Shown here piece by piece: positions 1 to 7,178 of a stretch of 12,392 bases of DNA (position 1 is its first letter; every line of letters starts with the position of its first letter). Made by a program: the position numbers and the translations under genes. Below the pieces are notes generated by a model. It saw only the letters and a list, made by a program, of their open reading frames with translations, did not search any database and had not been told where the DNA came from. The stretch covers positions 1 through 12,392 of the forward strand of contig JALFCJ010000050.1 in NCBI GenBank assembly GCA_022771185.1, read 5' to 3'. Source of the DNA: Spirochaetales bacterium. Lineage in GTDB: Bacteria; Spirochaetota; Spirochaetia; Sphaerochaetales; Sphaerochaetaceae.

Positions 1-92
1 TTTTTACTGCAATAATATATAACGTTTGAAAAAGAAAGACGAAGATTTTCGTTTATTGTAATATACTCATAATGCTAATTAGATAAATTAAA

Positions 93-130
93 TCAGCGGT
101 AAAGCATATAAAATATGTGTTTACCGCTGA
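93..130 (-). terminator. Hairpin terminator of pyruvate kinase
   Basis: An 11-bp perfect inverted repeat (TCAGCGGTAAA at 93-103, TTTACCGCTGA at 120-130) encloses a second short stem (CATAT 105-109 with ATATG 113-117). Read on the minus strand, the hairpin is followed by a T-rich stretch (TTTAATTTAT), as in an intrinsic terminator. It lies 53 bases past the pyk stop. On the plus strand the downstream bases are A-rich, so termination is expected for minus-strand transcripts only. Confidence 0.75.
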
Positions 131-183
131 ATAAATAAAGCATTCTAAAGGAAAGGAAAACTTCTCCTCTATGTACAAATGTC

Positions 184-1602
184 TTATGCTTTAGTAATTA
201 TCATTGTATCTGTAGACATCTGGCCACCGGCAAGAGATCCACAAACAAGAACGACTAAGTCATCTTTTTCAGCAATCTTGGACTTCTCTGCAATCTCCAA
301 AGCCTGCTGTTTCATTACATCAAGGTCGTTGGTAAGCTGAGCATAGTAAGGGTAGATGCCATATCCAAGCTTTAGCTGTCTTGTTGCCTTTTCGTCTGTG
401 CATGATGCAATGATAGGAACACTTGGTCTGTAATAGGATGCCGTGAGGGCAGTAAAGCCTGTGACTGTAGCCACTACTATTGCTTTTGCCTTCAAGAAGA
501 AAGAAGCTTCAACAGATGCACTGACAATAGTATTTACAACATCTTCTTCAAGCTTAAGATTATTCTTAAGGTATCTATCCTGGTAGTTGATCTGGTTCTC
601 TGTGTATTCAGCGATTCTACTCATAGCCTTGACTGCTTCTATAGGGTACTTGCCTGCAGCTGTCTCTCCTGAAAGCATAGTTGCTGTGGTTCCGTCATAG
701 ATAGCGTTGGCCACATCTGAGACTTCAGCTCTTGTAGGACGCGGATGCTCTGTCATAGATTCAAGCATCTGAGTGGCTGTTATTACTATTCTTCCTCTCT
801 TGTAGCAGGCTTTAATGATGTTCTTCTGGATAGCTGGAAGCTGGTCAAATGGAACTTCAACACCCATGTCACCACGTGCAATCATGACGCCATCTGCATA
901 ATCAAGGATAGAATCCAAGTTTTCGATACCGGAACCATTCTCAATCTTTGCGATTATCTTGACCTTCTTCCCGCCATTGACGTTAAGTAGCTTCCTGAGC
1001 TTCTTTACGTCATCCTGGTTTCTGACAAATGATGCGGCAATGAAGTCCACATCTTCCTCTATTCCAAAGAGAATATCGCTTCTATCTCTATCGCTGATAA
1101 AAGGCTGGTCTACGTCTATCCCAGGAACATTGATGGATTTTCTTGATGAGACCTTTCCTGAGTTTTCAACTCTTGTGATAATATCGCCATTCTTTACTTC
1201 AGTCACAACAAGAGAAACAAGTCCGTCATCAATAAGGATTTTATCTCCCTTTGACACATCCTCTCCTAGATATGGATAGCTGATTCCTACTCCGTTTATA
1301 TCTCCAGGAACAGAGTAGTCGCTATAAAGAGTAAAACTCTGTCCTTCTGCTAGGATTACACTCTTTTCTGGGAACTCTCCGACTCTGATTTCAGGACCTT
1401 TAGTATCTAGAATCAATGCAACAGGAGCATTCATCTCTTTTGATACTTTCTTGACTAGATCTATTCTCTTTTTGTGTTCTTCATGGCTTCCATGAGAGAA
1501 GTTAAATCTTGCTCCATCCATTCCAGCAAGAATCAACTCTCTTATCTTTTCTTCCGACTCGACTGCGGGGCCTATTGTACAGATAATCTTTGTTTTTCTC
1601 AT
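184..1602 (-). CDS. pyk: Pyruvate kinase
   Basis: Catalyses the last step of glycolysis, phosphoenolpyruvate + ADP to pyruvate + ATP, in the cytosol. The 472-residue length is that of a complete bacterial enzyme without the extra C-terminal PEP-utiliser domain. Visible motifs are the N-terminal KIICTIGPA, the RFNFSHG substrate loop (32-38), LDTKGPEIR (65-73), the catalytic-lysine signature IAKIENGSG (K219, E221), the metal-binding RGDMGVEV (D245) and ITATQMLESM (T277). The B domain falls at about 72-170 and the regulatory C domain from about 350. By family knowledge a Glu in the KGPE motif (E71, rabbit E117) marks potassium-dependent enzymes, so this one is probably K+-dependent. The start is the ATG at 1602, preceded by a short GGGG ribosome site. 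It is transcribed alone, and the next upstream gene ends 88 bases away. Nothing suggests damage. Confidence 0.98.
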   Translation of the reverse strand: MRKTKIICTIGPAVESEEKIRELILAGMDGARFNFSHGSHEEHKKRIDLVKKVSKEMNAPVALILDTKGPEIRVGEFPEKSVILAEGQSFTLYSDYSVPGDINGVGISYPYLGEDVSKGDKILIDDGLVSLVVTEVKNGDIITRVENSGKVSSRKSINVPGIDVDQPFISDRDRSDILFGIEEDVDFIAASFVRNQDDVKKLRKLLNVNGGKKVKIIAKIENGSGIENLDSILDYADGVMIARGDMGVEVPFDQLPAIQKNIIKACYKRGRIVITATQMLESMTEHPRPTRAEVSDVANAIYDGTTATMLSGETAAGKYPIEAVKAMSRIAEYTENQINYQDRYLKNNLKLEEDVVNTIVSASVEASFFLKAKAIVVATVTGFTALTASYYRPSVPIIASCTDEKATRQLKLGYGIYPYYAQLTNDLDVMKQQALEIAEKSKIAEKDDLVVLVCGSLAGGQMSTDTMIITKA

Positions 1603-1689
1603 GCCCCAATGATAAACGATTTTCCCCTAGTAAGTACAATATTAATCTAATACGCAAAAGCTTAAATCAAAGAAGATGACTGAAAGATA

Positions 1690-2405
1690 CTAAAGGTTAT
1701 TGGGCCAAGGTCTAATGGAAGTAAAGAGCATTGTCATATTATCTTTATCATTCTCTCCGTGGTAGTGACCAAACCACCAATGTTTGTATTCTAGTTTATC
1801 CTCAATTTCATCTAGCCACTGCTCCATAGATTTATCGACATCAGATTGTATTACACCATCGAGAAACAACTCCCCCTTCTCATACTTCAAGGGCGCCGTG
1901 TGTGATAACACACAGTCGATTTTCCAGTCTCTTTCCTTTAGTTTCTTTGTTATTCTTCTTTTCTCATGAGCAGAAAGCTGCTCGTCTTCCCACCAAGTCT
2001 TTCCCCAGACTGGCTCATAGAGGATTCCGGTTTCTTTATCGATAGAGTAGGCTCCACCGATGGCAATAGTGTCCAGCCCTCCGATATCATATATCTCGCC
2101 ATCAATTGCAAAAAGCAGAGAAGGGAAGTCATCTTCAACTAATACTTCTCCCCCCATGCCATTTTTTTCTTTTTGTAACTCTCTATGTTCTCTGCTCTTT
2201 CTTCGAGGTTTCCTCTAATAAATAGGAAATTGAGAGGCAATCTCGATACCTCGTATTTCATTACTTTATCACTTTTTTCTCCAGAGAAGTTTAGGGCAGC
2301 GTCCCCAAGAACTATCATCAGATCATCTTTTGTTGTCCCATTATATCTACAGAAAGAGTCGAAACGACTAAAGTCTCTATGAGTATCACCAGTAATCCAG
2401 ATCAT
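1690..2405 (-). pseudogene. Metallophosphoesterase, frameshifted and missing the GNH histidine
   Basis: Two adjoining frames together make one calcineurin-type metallophosphoesterase of about 238 residues. The 5' part (2405-2139, 88 aa) carries GDTH (D7, H9), GDAALNF (D35) and RGNLEER (N66). The 3' part (2157-1690) carries SHTAP (H86) and GHYH (H131, H133). The frames meet at an ATGGGGGG run near 2152-2157. One extra G would join them as MAW-GGEVLVEDD, the expected family sequence; a nearby A7 run is a second possible site. No ribosome site precedes the internal ATG, so reinitiation looks unlikely. The universal GNH(E/D) motif reads GNLE because codon 2205-2207 is CTC where CAC would give His. 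Frameshift plus a lost catalytic residue suggests decay, although a sequencing error in the G run cannot be excluded. The start at 2405 has a good AGGAG site. The original substrate is unknown. Confidence 0.8.
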
Positions 2406-2478
2406 TATTGCTCCTAGATAAATGATACGCTAAAAAAGTTTTTTATAATTTACCGATTTGTAATTAAAAGTAGAGATA

Positions 2479-2754
2479 TTATTCAGCAATAATGTCTGTA
2501 TACTTTTCCCTATATTTCTCAAATATGTGGCGTACATAAGAGCACTCAGGAACTATTCTCTTTCCTTCTTCTCTTGCTCTATTTATAATAGACTCCACTA
2601 GAGAGAGTGCTATACCTCGTCCTCCATAGTCTTTATCCACATCTGTGTGGTAAATGACCCACTTATCACCATCTATTCTATATTGGCACCTACCAATAAG
2701 CTTTTCTCCATCATAAGCGTTTGACTCTAGGTTCTCGTTTCTTATTTCAATCAT
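2479..2754 (-). CDS. Small GNAT-like N-acetyltransferase (YjdJ / Acetyltransf_CG type)
   Basis: Predicted 91-residue cytosolic protein of the short GCN5-related acetyltransferase family (about 90-100 aa), which keeps the acetyl-CoA binding core but lacks the full GNAT fold. Visible features are an N-terminal strand pair (GRCQYRI, KWVIYHTDV), the acetyl-CoA pyrophosphate loop DYGGRGIA (42-49) followed by a helix, and the family-typical ending VPECSYVRHIFEKYREKYTDII. Substrates of this family are poorly known. I chose the ATG at 2754 because GGAGAT sits seven bases upstream; an in-frame ATG at 2781 would add nine residues with no family match. It is likely transcribed on its own, codirectional with the broken phosphoesterase 74 bases downstream. 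Confidence 0.85.
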   Translation of the reverse strand: MIEIRNENLESNAYDGEKLIGRCQYRIDGDKWVIYHTDVDKDYGGRGIALSLVESIINRAREEGKRIVPECSYVRHIFEKYREKYTDIIAE

Positions 2755-2942
2755 CGTCCATCTCCGTAGTGAATATAACACAATATAATATGCCTTAGTT
2801 TATTCTCTTTCTAAAAAGTATTAGAAGGAAAAAAATAAGCATGATTTGAGTGACGTTATTTTCTTAGAGGAAAAAGGTGCAAAATAATACTTTTATAAAT
2901 ATATATATTGTAAATAAATAACTGTATCGATTGTTTATAATT

Positions 2943-2976
2943 TGCCAAAATTGTTATAATTAAAGTAATTTTGGCA
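2943..2976. repeat. 10-bp inverted repeat in an AT-rich intergenic region
   Basis: TGCCAAAATT (2943-2952) and AATTTTGGCA (2967-2976) are perfect inverted copies around a 14-base centre that contains TTATAAT. They could form a weak hairpin or serve as an operator. A possible plus-strand promoter overlaps it: TTGTTT at 2931-2936, 18 bases, TATAAT at 2955-2960. No intact gene follows on that strand until 3498. The rest of 2782-3053 is AT-rich with no further recognisable element. Confidence 0.45.
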
Positions 2977-3053
2977 TATTATAAGAGTGTTCAAGTTTAT
3001 AAGAGAAATCGAGAATCAAATTTTCAGAGAGATGTTGAATTAAAGAGATATCT

Positions 3054-3401
3054 CTAAATCGATACATTCATCTTTCTGTATTTAAGAGGTGTGATCACAT
3101 AGTGTTTCTTAAATAGATTCTGAAAGTGACTTTGGCTGGAGAAGCATAGGTAGTTACTAATTTCAGTTAGAGACTTATCAGTATATTTTAGTAGTGACTT
3201 TGCTTCATGAAGACGGCACTCTATTACATATTCGTCAATAGTTATTCCTATATCGGATTGAAAACTTTGAAAGATATATGCTCTACTCATCCCAAATACT
3301 TATACAATCTCATCGATGGAGATTGGATCATTAATATGATTAGAAATGTATTATATACATGAATAGACTGCCTTCGATACTTCCTTAGGAACAAAACATA
3401 G
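3054..3401 (-). pseudogene. AraC-family regulator remnant with two in-frame stops
   Basis: This is the C-terminal DNA-binding domain of an AraC/XylS transcription regulator. The reading frame from about 3401 down to 3054 gives a recognisable double helix-turn-helix: VPKEVSKAVYSCI, stop, YISNHINDPISIDEIV, stop, VFGMSRAYIFQSFQ, then the second HTH LTEISNYLCFSSQSHFQNLFKKHYVITPLKYRK. The two TAA codons lie at 3351-3353 and 3300-3302, where the family normally has ordinary residues. No ligand-binding domain is seen upstream; the frame runs open past 3401 but without family resemblance, and the divergent gene starts at 3498. A short product from the ATG at 3290 (78 aa) would lack the first HTH helices and has no clear ribosome site. 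I call it a truncated pseudogene; its former target is unknown. Confidence 0.8.
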
Positions 3402-3458
3402 TATTATAGAGTATAGGTAGAGAAATGTAAGAAATATTTTTCTTTGTTTGATTTGTTT

Positions 3459-3464
3459 TATAAT
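3459..3464 (+). promoter_or_regulatory. Candidate -10 box of the PARG-like gene
   Basis: A perfect TATAAT lies 34 bases upstream of the start at 3498. No good -35 hexamer is seen at 16-18 bases (the sequence there is a T run), so this is only a partial promoter call. Confidence 0.35.
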
Positions 3465-3497
3465 TATTTGGTGTTATTTTATATCTGGAGGAGTCTT

Positions 3498-4346
3498 ATG
3501 GGACGACAAGAAAACTTAGAAATATTTGAAGATACAGCGCGTCTATATAATACAAACGAATACTTAAGAAAGAGTATAGAAAGTTCTACTACGGAAGAAG
3601 AGTTCTATTCTGGCGAGAAGAGTATTGTAAGAGGAGAAAATCGCATCTATGAAAAAGACGCAAGAATTATTGTAAGCCAGAAACGCACAATGGAGGCTGC
3701 TTCCTTCTATGCTTATGAGAAAAAGAAAGTATGTATCCTTAATTTTGCTTCTGCAACTAACCCGGGGGGAGGAGTGACCAAAGGTTCTTCTGCCCAGGAA
3801 GAAGCAATATGCAGAGTGTCTACGCTTTTTCCCTGTCTTAATGAACGAAAAATGATGAAGTACTTCTATTATCCACATAGAGATGCCCGTGATCCATTAC
3901 ATAACGATGACGCTATCTATACTCCGAATGTAGTAGTATTCAAATCTGATACTTCTTATCCAAGGCTTCTAGCTGAAGACAAGTGGTATAAAGTGAATGT
4001 AATTACTTCAGCCGCTCCTAATCTAAGGCAGAATCCAAGTAACAGTATGAACGGTGGAGATGGATACAAAAGAGCCGAAATAACAAAAGAGAACCTTCTC
4101 GTTCTATTGGAGAAGAGAATCCATAGAATACTGGAGATCGCAGAGAAGAAAGGCAACGATGTCGTTATCTTGGGGGCCTTTGGCTGCGGGGCATTTTCTA
4201 ATCCTCCTGATGTTGTGGCGAAGGCAATGAAGAATGAAGTTGAGAAGTTTAGAAAAAGCTTTGAGACAATAGAGTTTGCCGTCTACTGTCCTCCATACGA
4301 TGACACAAACTACCGTGTGTTCAAAAGAGTACTGGAGACAATATAA
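3498..4346 (+). CDS. TIGR02452-family PARG-like macrodomain protein
   Basis: Predicted 282-residue cytosolic protein of the microbial poly(ADP-ribose) glycohydrolase-like group. The key evidence is the PARG catalytic signature: NPGGGVTKGSSAQEEA has GGG (90-92), seven residues, then QEE (100-102), fitting the GGG-X6-8-QEE rule; E102 would be the catalytic glutamate. A second phosphate-binding loop, GAFGCGAFSNPP (226-237), and the preceding NVITSAAPNL (167-176) are also typical. Members remove ADP-ribose or bind ADP-ribose-like ligands; the real target here is not known. I chose the ATG at 3498 because GGAGGAG lies at 3487-3493. An upstream ATG at 3444 would add 18 hydrophobic residues, but it overlaps the -10 candidate and has no ribosome site. 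The gene is monocistronic between an AraC remnant and a convergent nitroreductase. No ADP-ribosyltransferase partner is seen in the window. Confidence 0.9.
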   Translation: MGRQENLEIFEDTARLYNTNEYLRKSIESSTTEEEFYSGEKSIVRGENRIYEKDARIIVSQKRTMEAASFYAYEKKKVCILNFASATNPGGGVTKGSSAQEEAICRVSTLFPCLNERKMMKYFYYPHRDARDPLHNDDAIYTPNVVVFKSDTSYPRLLAEDKWYKVNVITSAAPNLRQNPSNSMNGGDGYKRAEITKENLLVLLEKRIHRILEIAEKKGNDVVILGAFGCGAFSNPPDVVAKAMKNEVEKFRKSFETIEFAVYCPPYDDTNYRVFKRVLETI

Positions 4347-4373
4347 ATCATTTTCATATTGGTAATGGGCTCT

Positions 4374-4404
4374 AATTCCTTCCATCATTTTGAGGGAAGG
4401 AATT
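4374..4404. terminator. Hairpin between convergent genes
   Basis: AATTCCTTCC (4374-4383) and GGAAGGAATT (4395-4404) form a 10-bp perfect stem with an 11-base loop, between the stops of the PARG-like gene (4346) and the nitroreductase (4423). No clear T tract follows on either strand, so it may act as a weak shared terminator or only as a 3'-end hairpin. Confidence 0.45.
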
Positions 4405-4422
4405 CAGAATAAAAAGTGCAAC

Positions 4423-4935
4423 CTACAAAATGACCACTGTTTCAGATAATGGTTTTTTATCGTAATGTTGTGAAGAAGGTTTTGAGTCCGGAGCAGGATA
4501 TCCCATAACAAGAATGCTGATTATCTCTTCGTTCTCAGGAATACTGAATTCACTTCTTACTGCGTCCGGGATAAAATGCATAATCCAAGTTGAGCCTATG
4601 CCAATATCATGGGCTGAAAGCATCATATGTGTTGTCACAATTGAACCATCTACATAGGAACTTGATTGGTCATCGTACTCTCTTACCCAGCACTTTGTTT
4701 TATCTACGGTAATAACAAAAGCAAGTGTTTCTCCAAAGTGGGAAGTCTTGCACTTTTGGAGCTTTTCTAATGCTTCAGGACTCTGAAGAGCATATATCTT
4801 CTGTGGTTGTTTATTACATGCTGTAGGTGAAACCTGTGCTGAACGAAGGATAATGTTTGTCTTTTCTTCTTCTACTTGTCTATCAGAAAACTTCCTTACA
4901 GAATACCTATTTTCGCATAGCTCAACAAAATCCAT
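4423..4935 (-). CDS. Short nitroreductase-family flavoprotein
   Basis: Predicted 170-residue FMN-dependent oxidoreductase of the nitroreductase superfamily, usually a cytosolic homodimer using NAD(P)H. Visible features are the N-terminal FMN phosphate motif RYSVRKFSD (10-18), SPTACNKQPQKIYAL (36-50), the central helix GSIVTTHMMLSAHDIGIGSTWI (about 97-118) and the C-terminal ILVMGYPAPDSKP (141-153). The length fits the short class common in anaerobes; the substrate cannot be deduced. I prefer the ATG at 4935 because AGGGAG lies six bases ahead of it; the ATG two codons upstream (4941) abuts that site. The gene begins 21 bases after the stop of a truncated membrane-protein fragment on the same strand, so it may once have been downstream in that operon. 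Confidence 0.93.
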   Translation of the reverse strand: MDFVELCENRYSVRKFSDRQVEEEKTNIILRSAQVSPTACNKQPQKIYALQSPEALEKLQKCKTSHFGETLAFVITVDKTKCWVREYDDQSSSYVDGSIVTTHMMLSAHDIGIGSTWIMHFIPDAVRSEFSIPENEEIISILVMGYPAPDSKPSSQHYDKKPLSETVVIL

Positions 4936-4956
4936 ATTCATCTCCCTTTATCAATA

Positions 4957-5175
4957 CTATTTATGAGTTAAATTTTTAACTACTAATCCCAAAACGATAA
5001 ATACTAGGCTTCCCATCACTCCCCAGAATACAGGAAGAATATCAACATTAGGTAGGAGTAGCTTTCCCATTATCGTACATATGGGAGCTGCTATTATAGA
5101 CGCTAGAATATAGGCCCCTATGGAAGGAGTTTTCAATTTGGCAGCAATAAACAGGGGATTATATATAAACGTCAT
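4957..5175 (-). pseudogene. C-terminal fragment of a membrane transporter, possibly a sodium:solute symporter
   Basis: A 72-residue open frame with two hydrophobic helices (about 17-38 and 47-66) and a basic tail. The order, an AAKLKTPSIGAYILASIIAAP segment followed by a PVFWGVMGSLVFIVLGLV helix, resembles the last two helices of SSS-family symporters, but the family assignment is tentative. It is far too short for a transporter, and its 5' end runs directly into the truncated kinase on the other strand. The ATG at 5175 has only a weak GGG ahead of it and lies at the junction, so it is probably accidental. A genuine small two-helix membrane protein is the alternative. Confidence 0.5.
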
Positions 5176-5770
5176 CCCTGTATTAAACGCTGCTGTAGTT
5201 CATAATTGGGTGGCTAGATTGCTGTATGGAGAAAGCGAAGACCGTTACTTTAAGCTTCATGAGCTATTATCCACAGACGAAGGAAACAACAGAGATTTGA
5301 TTTGCATGCCATACTTGGTAGGAGAGAGGTTTCCTGTTGCTTATGATAAGGTAAGAGGAGTTTTTATCGGAGCAGATCTTTCCACAACTAAGGTAGATTT
5401 TGCAAGGAGTGCATTGGAAGGAGTAGCTTTTTCTCTTAGACAAGGCTTGGAAAAGCAAGGAATAATGGCCACTAGTGTTTCTCTTATAGGTGGTGGCGCT
5501 GCAGAGTCGGTTTGGAATCAGATAATAGCAAATGTATTTAATGCTCCGACAAAAGTATTCGGCGACTCTGATGTCCTTCCTTCAATTATGCTTTCATCTG
5601 TTGTTCTATATGGAAAAGGAATAATCAATAGCTACGATGAGTTTATTACAAGCGTATTGGATAAGCAGGAATGCAAAATCTATTATCCCGACAAAAAAGA
5701 GAGCGAAAGATACGATATAGTGTTTGAAAGATTTAAGAAAATATATCCTTCAGTGAGAGATTGTTTCTGA
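5120..5770 (+). pseudogene. C-terminal fragment of an FGGY-family carbohydrate kinase
   Basis: Only the second (FGGY_C) domain of a sugar kinase of the xylulokinase/gluconokinase type is present, about 200 of the usual 490-520 residues. Recognisable pieces are ICMPYLVGERFPVAYD (61-76), KVRGVFIGADLS (77-88), the helix FARSALEGVAFSLRQGL (94-110) and the nucleotide-binding SLIGGGAAESVWNQIIAN (121-138). Kinase resemblance begins at about residue 14; the first dozen codons are antisense to the transporter fragment. The N-terminal sugar-binding domain and catalytic Asp are missing, so no kinase activity is expected. The normally conserved SALGAA helix reads as DVLPSIMLSSVV, another sign of relaxed selection. 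No ribosome site supports the ATG at 5120. Neighbouring GntP and CdaR genes suggest a sugar-acid kinase, but this is inference. Confidence 0.82.
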
Positions 5771-5775
5771 TGGGA

Positions 5776-5803
5776 AAAGGGGGCCTAAAATGAAGCCCCC
5801 TTT
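5776..5803. terminator. Strong bidirectional hairpin terminator
   Basis: AAAGGGGGC (5776-5784) and GCCCCCTTT (5795-5803) form a 9-bp GC-rich stem with a 10-base loop and A/T flanks, so both strands end the hairpin in a short T run. It sits between the stop of the kinase fragment (5770, plus) and that of the GntP permease (5823, minus) and probably terminates both. Confidence 0.8.
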
Positions 5804-5822
5804 ACATTTAGTTGGTCCACTC

Positions 5823-7169
5823 TTATACAAAGAGAGAAACAACAAAGAGAATAAGGATTATTGTGATACCCATTGCAGCTGTCATACCTGTCTGAGCCTT
5901 ATATGCTTCCTCTGTCTTCATGTCAGAGAACTGAGAAACAACCCAGAAGTAAGAGTCGTTTGCATGGGATGCAACCATTGATCCTGCTCCGATAGCCATA
6001 ACAACAAGTACTCTTCCAAGTGGAGAAGCAAAGCCCATTGTCTCCATAAGTGGAACCATAATGGATGCTGTAGTGATCATTGCTACAGTGCTTGCTCCCA
6101 TACTGAGCTTGAAGATACATGCGATGATGAATGGAACGAAGATACCTAAGCCTGTTGTTGAAAGACCCTGGATAGAAGCTTGTATTGGGAGAGCCTTGAG
6201 GATCTGTCCGAAAGCACCACCTGCACCTGTGATGGCAAGAATAGCTGCACTATCTGTAATACCTGCTGATACCCAAGAGAGAGTATTCTTCTTTTCCTGC
6301 TTTGGAATCATACCGATTGCAAGGAATACACCGATAAGGAGAGCGACTACCGGCTTACCGAGGAATGTAAAGATATTTGCAACAGCGCCTGTTGCACCGA
6401 GAATTGAAACTACAGAAGCGATACCGATGAGGATGATAGGAAGAAGGATTGGAGCAAAGCTCTGGAGAGTTCCTGGAAGCTTACCATACTTCTTCTGAAG
6501 TTCTTCGAGAGTATATTCGCTGTTAGCTTCAATATGAATTGTAGAAGATACTTTCTTAGCCCAAATAATAGCTACGATGACTGCTGGAATAGAAACCAAT
6601 AGTCCAACAAGGATAGTAAGCCCAAGATCTGCTCCAAGTGTTCCTGCCATAGCGATAGGACCTGGTGTAGGTGGAACCAAGCAGTGTGTTGCGTAGAGAC
6701 CGCCGGAAAGGGCAGTAGCCATAACTGCAAGAGATGTATTTGACTGCTGGGCAAGAGCTCTTGAGATTGGAGAGAGGACTACGAAGCCAGAGTCACAGAA
6801 TACAGGGATACCTGTGATGTAACCCATGGCACCCATGGCGACGACACTGTTTTTCTTGCCGACTACCTTCAAGATTGCGTTTGCCATTGTGAGGGCAGCA
6901 CCAGTTTTCTCAAGGATTGTACCGATGATAGTACCACAGAGAATTACGATACCGATGCTGGTCATGATGGAACCGAAACCTGAGTTGACTTTGTTGATTA
7001 CCTCAGAAAGAGTCAATCCTGTCTCTGGGAAAAGCCAGCCTCCTACGACACCGCAAAGAATTGCGATGACTGTCATGACGATGAATGGATGCATCTTCAG
7101 CTTGGAGATTGCAAGTATCATCAGTACGACAGATACGATGATGAGAGCGAATAACAAAAATGTCGACAT
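5823..7169 (-). CDS. gntP: GntP-family gluconate / sugar-acid permease
   Basis: A complete 448-residue inner-membrane secondary transporter of the gluconate:H+ symporter family. It is hydrophobic throughout, with roughly 12 or more helices. Family landmarks are GYITGIPVFCDSGFVVLSPI (116-135), THCLVPPTPGPIAMAG (161-176) and the C-terminal SHANDSYFWVVSQFSDM segment. Members take up gluconate, glycerate, fructuronate or related acids, and the sequence alone does not separate these. The start at 7169 has an excellent AGGAGGAG site six bases upstream. The gap to the stop of the upstream regulator gene (7179) is only 9 bases, and the ribosome site overlaps the regulator's last codons, so the two are almost certainly co-transcribed. 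It is the last gene of the operon, followed by the hairpin at 5776-5803. Confidence 0.96.
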   Translation of the reverse strand: MSTFLLFALIIVSVVLMILAISKLKMHPFIVMTVIAILCGVVGGWLFPETGLTLSEVINKVNSGFGSIMTSIGIVILCGTIIGTILEKTGAALTMANAILKVVGKKNSVVAMGAMGYITGIPVFCDSGFVVLSPISRALAQQSNTSLAVMATALSGGLYATHCLVPPTPGPIAMAGTLGADLGLTILVGLLVSIPAVIVAIIWAKKVSSTIHIEANSEYTLEELQKKYGKLPGTLQSFAPILLPIILIGIASVVSILGATGAVANIFTFLGKPVVALLIGVFLAIGMIPKQEKKNTLSWVSAGITDSAAILAITGAGGAFGQILKALPIQASIQGLSTTGLGIFVPFIIACIFKLSMGASTVAMITTASIMVPLMETMGFASPLGRVLVVMAIGAGSMVASHANDSYFWVVSQFSDMKTEEAYKAQTGMTAAMGITIILILFVVSLFV

Positions 7170-7178
7170 GTTCTCCTC

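Noticed and set aside
2139..2157. Programmed frameshifting at the A7/G6 stretch of the phosphoesterase.
   Set aside because: No stimulatory hairpin or Shine-Dalgarno element was seen, such frameshifting is not known for this family, and the additional GNH-to-GNL change fits decay better.
2431..2445. Palindrome TAAAAAA-G-TTTTTTA between the acetyltransferase and the phosphoesterase.
   Set aside because: It consists only of A:T runs with a one-base centre in AT-rich intergenic DNA; too weak and too common by chance to call a terminator or operator.
3444..3497. Upstream ATG adding 18 hydrophobic residues to the PARG-like protein, which might be read as a signal peptide.
   Set aside because: No ribosome site precedes it and it overlaps the TATAAT candidate, while GGAGGAG sits ideally before the ATG at 3498.
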